A stretch of DNA of 7,062 nt from an uncultured Eubacteriales bacterium (GTDB lineage: Bacteria; Bacillota_A; Clostridia; Oscillospirales; Oscillospiraceae): positions 1 to 7,062 of the forward strand of contig CASTQR010000085.1 in NCBI GenBank assembly GCA_949451265.1. The letters run 5' to 3'. The notes beneath the pieces were generated by a model, which did no database searches, was not told the DNA's origin, and saw nothing but the letters and a program-made list of their open reading frames with translations. Numbering within the stretch: position 1 is the first letter of the stretch; each line of letters starts with the position of its first letter. Of this stretch, positions 5,241-7,062 are shown piece by piece. The translations under genes were made by a program, and so were the position numbers.

Positions 5241-6794
5241 ATGCTTCAGGTGAAAAACCTCACCGTCACCCATAAGAAGGATCTCACCGCCCTGATCGAG
5301 GGGCTGTCCTTCACCCTCTCCCCCGGCGACCGGGCCGCCGTCATCGGCGAGGAGGGAAACGGCAAGTCCACCCTGCTGCGGCTGCTGTACGATCCCGCGT
5401 CGGTGGAACCCTACGCCGAGTGGGGCGGCGAGATCGTGGATCAGGGGCTGCGGAAGGGATACTTGGCCCAGGAGCTGTCCCCGGACGAGCTGGCCCTCCC
5501 GGTGTGGGCGTTCTGCCAGACGGTTCCCGCTTTTGAAGGGGCGGATCCCAAGGCGCTGGATCGGGCCGCCCGGCAGGTGGGGCTGGACGCCGCCCTGTTC
5601 TGGGACGACCGGCCCCTGTCCACCCTGTCCGGCGGCGAGCGGGTGAAGCTGCGGCTGGCCCTGCTGCTGCTGGACGGGCCGGATGTGCTGCTGCTGGACG
5701 AGCCGTCCAATGATCTGGATCTGGCCACCTTGACGTGGCTGGAGGGCTTCCTGCTGGGATGTAACGTGCCGGTGCTATACATTTCCCACGATGAGCCTTT
5801 GTTGGAGCACACCGCCAACGTCATCATTCACCTGGAGCGGCTGCGGCGGCGCACCGCCCCCCGGTGTACCGTGGCCCGGATGGGGTACGGCCAGTATGTG
5901 GAACAGCGGGCGGCGGGCTTCACCCGACAGGAGCAAAACGCCCGGAAGGAGCGGGCGGAGTACGACGCGAAGATGGAGAAATTCCGCCAGATCCGGGACA
6001 AGGTGGAGCACGCCCAGGCCCATGTCCCAGGCTATAACTCCGCCGGGATTCCCAACCCGTCCGCCGGGCGGCTGCTGAAAAAGAAAATGCACACGGTGCT
6101 GTCCATGGGCCGCCGGTTCGAGCGGGAGAAAGAACATATGACCGCCCTGCCCGAGTGGGAGGAGGCCATCCTCACCGCCTTCGATCCGGACAAGTCCGCC
6201 CTGCCCGCGGGCAAGACGGTGCTGCGACTGGATATGCCAAAGCTGACGGCGGGGGATCGGGTGCTGGCCCGGGATGTGCGCCTGTGGGTGGTCGGGCCGG
6301 AGCACGTGGGCATCGTGGGGGCCAACGGGGCGGGCAAGTCCACCCTGCTGAAGCTTGCGGCGGAGGCGCTGCTGTCCCGGACTGATATCCGGGCGGCCTA
6401 TATGCCCCAGGACTACGGCGACCTGCTGCTGGGGGACAAGACCCCGGTGGATCTGCTGGCCCCGTCGGGGCACAGGGACGATATCACCCGGGCCCGCACC
6501 CTGCTGGGCAGCATGAAGTACAAGGCGGAGGAGATGGAGCACCCGGCCGCGGCCCTGTCCGGTGGCCAGCGGGCCAAGCTGCTGTTTTTGTCCATGGTGC
6601 TGAACGGGGCCAACGTGCTGGTGCTGGACGAGCCCACCCGGAATTTCTCCCCCCTGTCCGCCCCGGTGATCCGGGGGGTGCTGGCCCAATTCCCCGGCGC
6701 CATTGTCAGTGTGTCCCATGACCGCCTCTATTTGGAACAGGTGTGTACGCGGGTGCTGGAGCTGGGGCCGGAGGGGCTTGGCCCCTGCCCTTGA
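5241..6794 (+). CDS. ABC-F ATPase, probable antibiotic-resistance ribosome protection protein
   Basis: A 517-residue soluble protein with two ABC ATPase domains and no membrane segment, the ABC-F plan. Domain 1: Walker A GEEGNGKST (36-44), signature LSGGE (129-133), Walker B LLLDEPSNDLD (150-160), switch His in ISHD (191-194). A long basic and acidic helical linker follows (about 215-325, including RLLKKKM at 287-293 and RRFEREKEHM at 301-310). In the family this linker enters the ribosomal E site and reaches towards the peptidyl-transferase centre. Domain 2: Walker A GANGAGKST (370-378), signature LSGGQ (439-443), Walker B VLDEPTRNFS (461-470), VSHDR (501-505). The second D-loop is atypical: RNFSPLS replaces the usual NHLD. 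Length and linker fit resistance-type ABC-F proteins (Vga/Lsa/VmlR-like), which displace PLS(A) or macrolide drugs from ribosomes. The drug class cannot be assigned. The attenuator leader and MATE/MarR neighbours support a resistance role; a housekeeping ABC-F is less likely. Confidence 0.88.
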   Translation: MLQVKNLTVTHKKDLTALIEGLSFTLSPGDRAAVIGEEGNGKSTLLRLLYDPASVEPYAEWGGEIVDQGLRKGYLAQELSPDELALPVWAFCQTVPAFEGADPKALDRAARQVGLDAALFWDDRPLSTLSGGERVKLRLALLLLDGPDVLLLDEPSNDLDLATLTWLEGFLLGCNVPVLYISHDEPLLEHTANVIIHLERLRRRTAPRCTVARMGYGQYVEQRAAGFTRQEQNARKERAEYDAKMEKFRQIRDKVEHAQAHVPGYNSAGIPNPSAGRLLKKKMHTVLSMGRRFEREKEHMTALPEWEEAILTAFDPDKSALPAGKTVLRLDMPKLTAGDRVLARDVRLWVVGPEHVGIVGANGAGKSTLLKLAAEALLSRTDIRAAYMPQDYGDLLLGDKTPVDLLAPSGHRDDITRARTLLGSMKYKAEEMEHPAAALSGGQRAKLLFLSMVLNGANVLVLDEPTRNFSPLSAPVIRGVLAQFPGAIVSVSHDRLYLEQVCTRVLELGPEGLGPCP

Positions 6795-6819
6795 CATTCC
6801 AGCGATGTTTGGGTATGAT
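6791..6819 (+). promoter_or_regulatory. Promoter of the sodium symporter gene
   Basis: TTGACA (6791-6796), a 17-bp spacer and TATGAT (6814-6819, 5 of 6). The predicted start is near 6826, about 28 nt before the ATG. The -35 contains the ABC-F stop codon (TGA, 6792-6794). No convincing terminator precedes it, so ABC-F transcripts may also read into this gene. Confidence 0.85.
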
Positions 6820-6853
6820 AGGGAACATATCTGAGAGAGAAAGGGAGTTTTTT

Positions 6854-7062
6854 ATGGATCGGGAGCGTTTTCAGTCCCGGCTGGGCTTTCTGCTGGTGAG
6901 CGCCGGGTGCGCGGTGGGCATCGGCAACGTGTGGAAGTTCCCCTACGTCACCGGGCAGAACGGCGGCGGGGTGTTCGTGCTGTTCTACCTGCTGTTCCTG
7001 ATGGTGCTGGGCGTGCCGGTGCTGACCATGGAGCTGGCGGTGGGCCGGGCCAGCCGCCGGAG
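6854..7062 (+). CDS. Neurotransmitter:sodium symporter (NSS/SNF) family protein, N-terminal part
   Basis: Sixty-nine codons of a gene that runs off the right edge. The start ATG has GGGAG (6843-6847) six bases upstream. Residues 9-38 (RLGFLLVSAG..., then VGIGNVWKFPY and GQNGGG) match the first helix of LeuT-type transporters, including the unwound substrate and Na+ site. By alignment to LeuT from memory, Asn25 corresponds to the Na+ ligand Asn27, Lys28 to the extracellular gate Arg30 and Arg3 to the intracellular gate Arg5, while Cys19 replaces Asn21. Residues 39-65 form the second helix, ending in MELAVGRASRR, as in the family. Members import amino acids or related amines with sodium. The substrate is not predictable from this fragment. 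It has its own promoter, so any link to the resistance genes is positional only. Confidence 0.94.
   Translation, partial: MDRERFQSRLGFLLVSAGCAVGIGNVWKFPYVTGQNGGGVFVLFYLLFLMVLGVPVLTMELAVGRASRR

Noticed and set aside
4380..5273. Minus-strand open frame of 297 codons spanning marR and the ABC-F leader
   Set aside because: It crosses a clear MarR gene, a promoter and a structured leader, and its translation contains no known domain.
6772..6786. Hairpin AGGGGC-TTG-GCCCCT at the end of the ABC-F gene as a terminator
   Set aside because: The 6-bp stem is perfect, but it is followed by GCCCTTGACA with no U tract, and it lies inside the last codons.
5775..6797. Minus-strand open frame of 340 codons opposite the ABC-F gene
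   Set aside because: Shadow frame; low-complexity His/Gln/Gly composition, and the opposite strand encodes full ABC motifs.
1..7062. CRISPR arrays, insertion sequences, phage genes, tRNA or rRNA genes
   Set aside because: No repeat-spacer pattern, transposase, inverted-repeat ends or cloverleaf-like sequence was seen by eye on either strand.

Overview
The window is a GC-rich chromosomal stretch with strong AGGAGG-type ribosome binding sites, near-consensus sigma-A promoters and gene families common in gut Clostridia. This suggests a high-GC Firmicute, most likely Oscillospiraceae (Flavonifractor/Lawsonibacter-like). That placement is inferred from codon style and gene content, not from a marker gene.

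Layout. Positions 1-2138 (minus strand) hold most of a large transglutaminase-like protein whose C-terminal end lies beyond the left edge. It diverges from cutC (2253-3005, plus) across a 114-bp gap. Two divergent promoters lie back to back there, with -35 hexamers only 3 bp apart. cutC ends at a clear intrinsic terminator (3019-3050). A new promoter, with candidate operator palindromes just downstream, drives a two-gene operon: a MATE drug/sodium antiporter (3139-4575) and an overlapping MarR-type regulator (4572-5003, GTG start). A further promoter, whose -35 box contains the marR stop codon, starts a leader of about 205 nt ahead of an ABC-F ribosome-protection-type ATPase (5241-6794). A third promoter, again with its -35 over the preceding stop codon, drives a neurotransmitter:sodium symporter family gene that runs off the right edge (6854-7062).

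How the genes may work together. The centre of the window looks like a compact antibiotic-response locus, with drug efflux (MATE), a drug-sensing repressor (MarR) and ribosome protection (ABC-F) side by side. The most interesting element is the ABC-F leader. It has a three-codon upstream ORF (Met-Arg-Lys-stop) with a plausible ribosome binding site. An 11-bp duplex can form between that ORF and a downstream segment, a mutually exclusive antiterminator helix uses part of the same segment, and a terminator ends just before the ABC-F start. Together these make a full ribosome-stalling attenuator model, read by eye from the sequence. Regulatory assignments are predictions; protein families are recognised from visible motifs.
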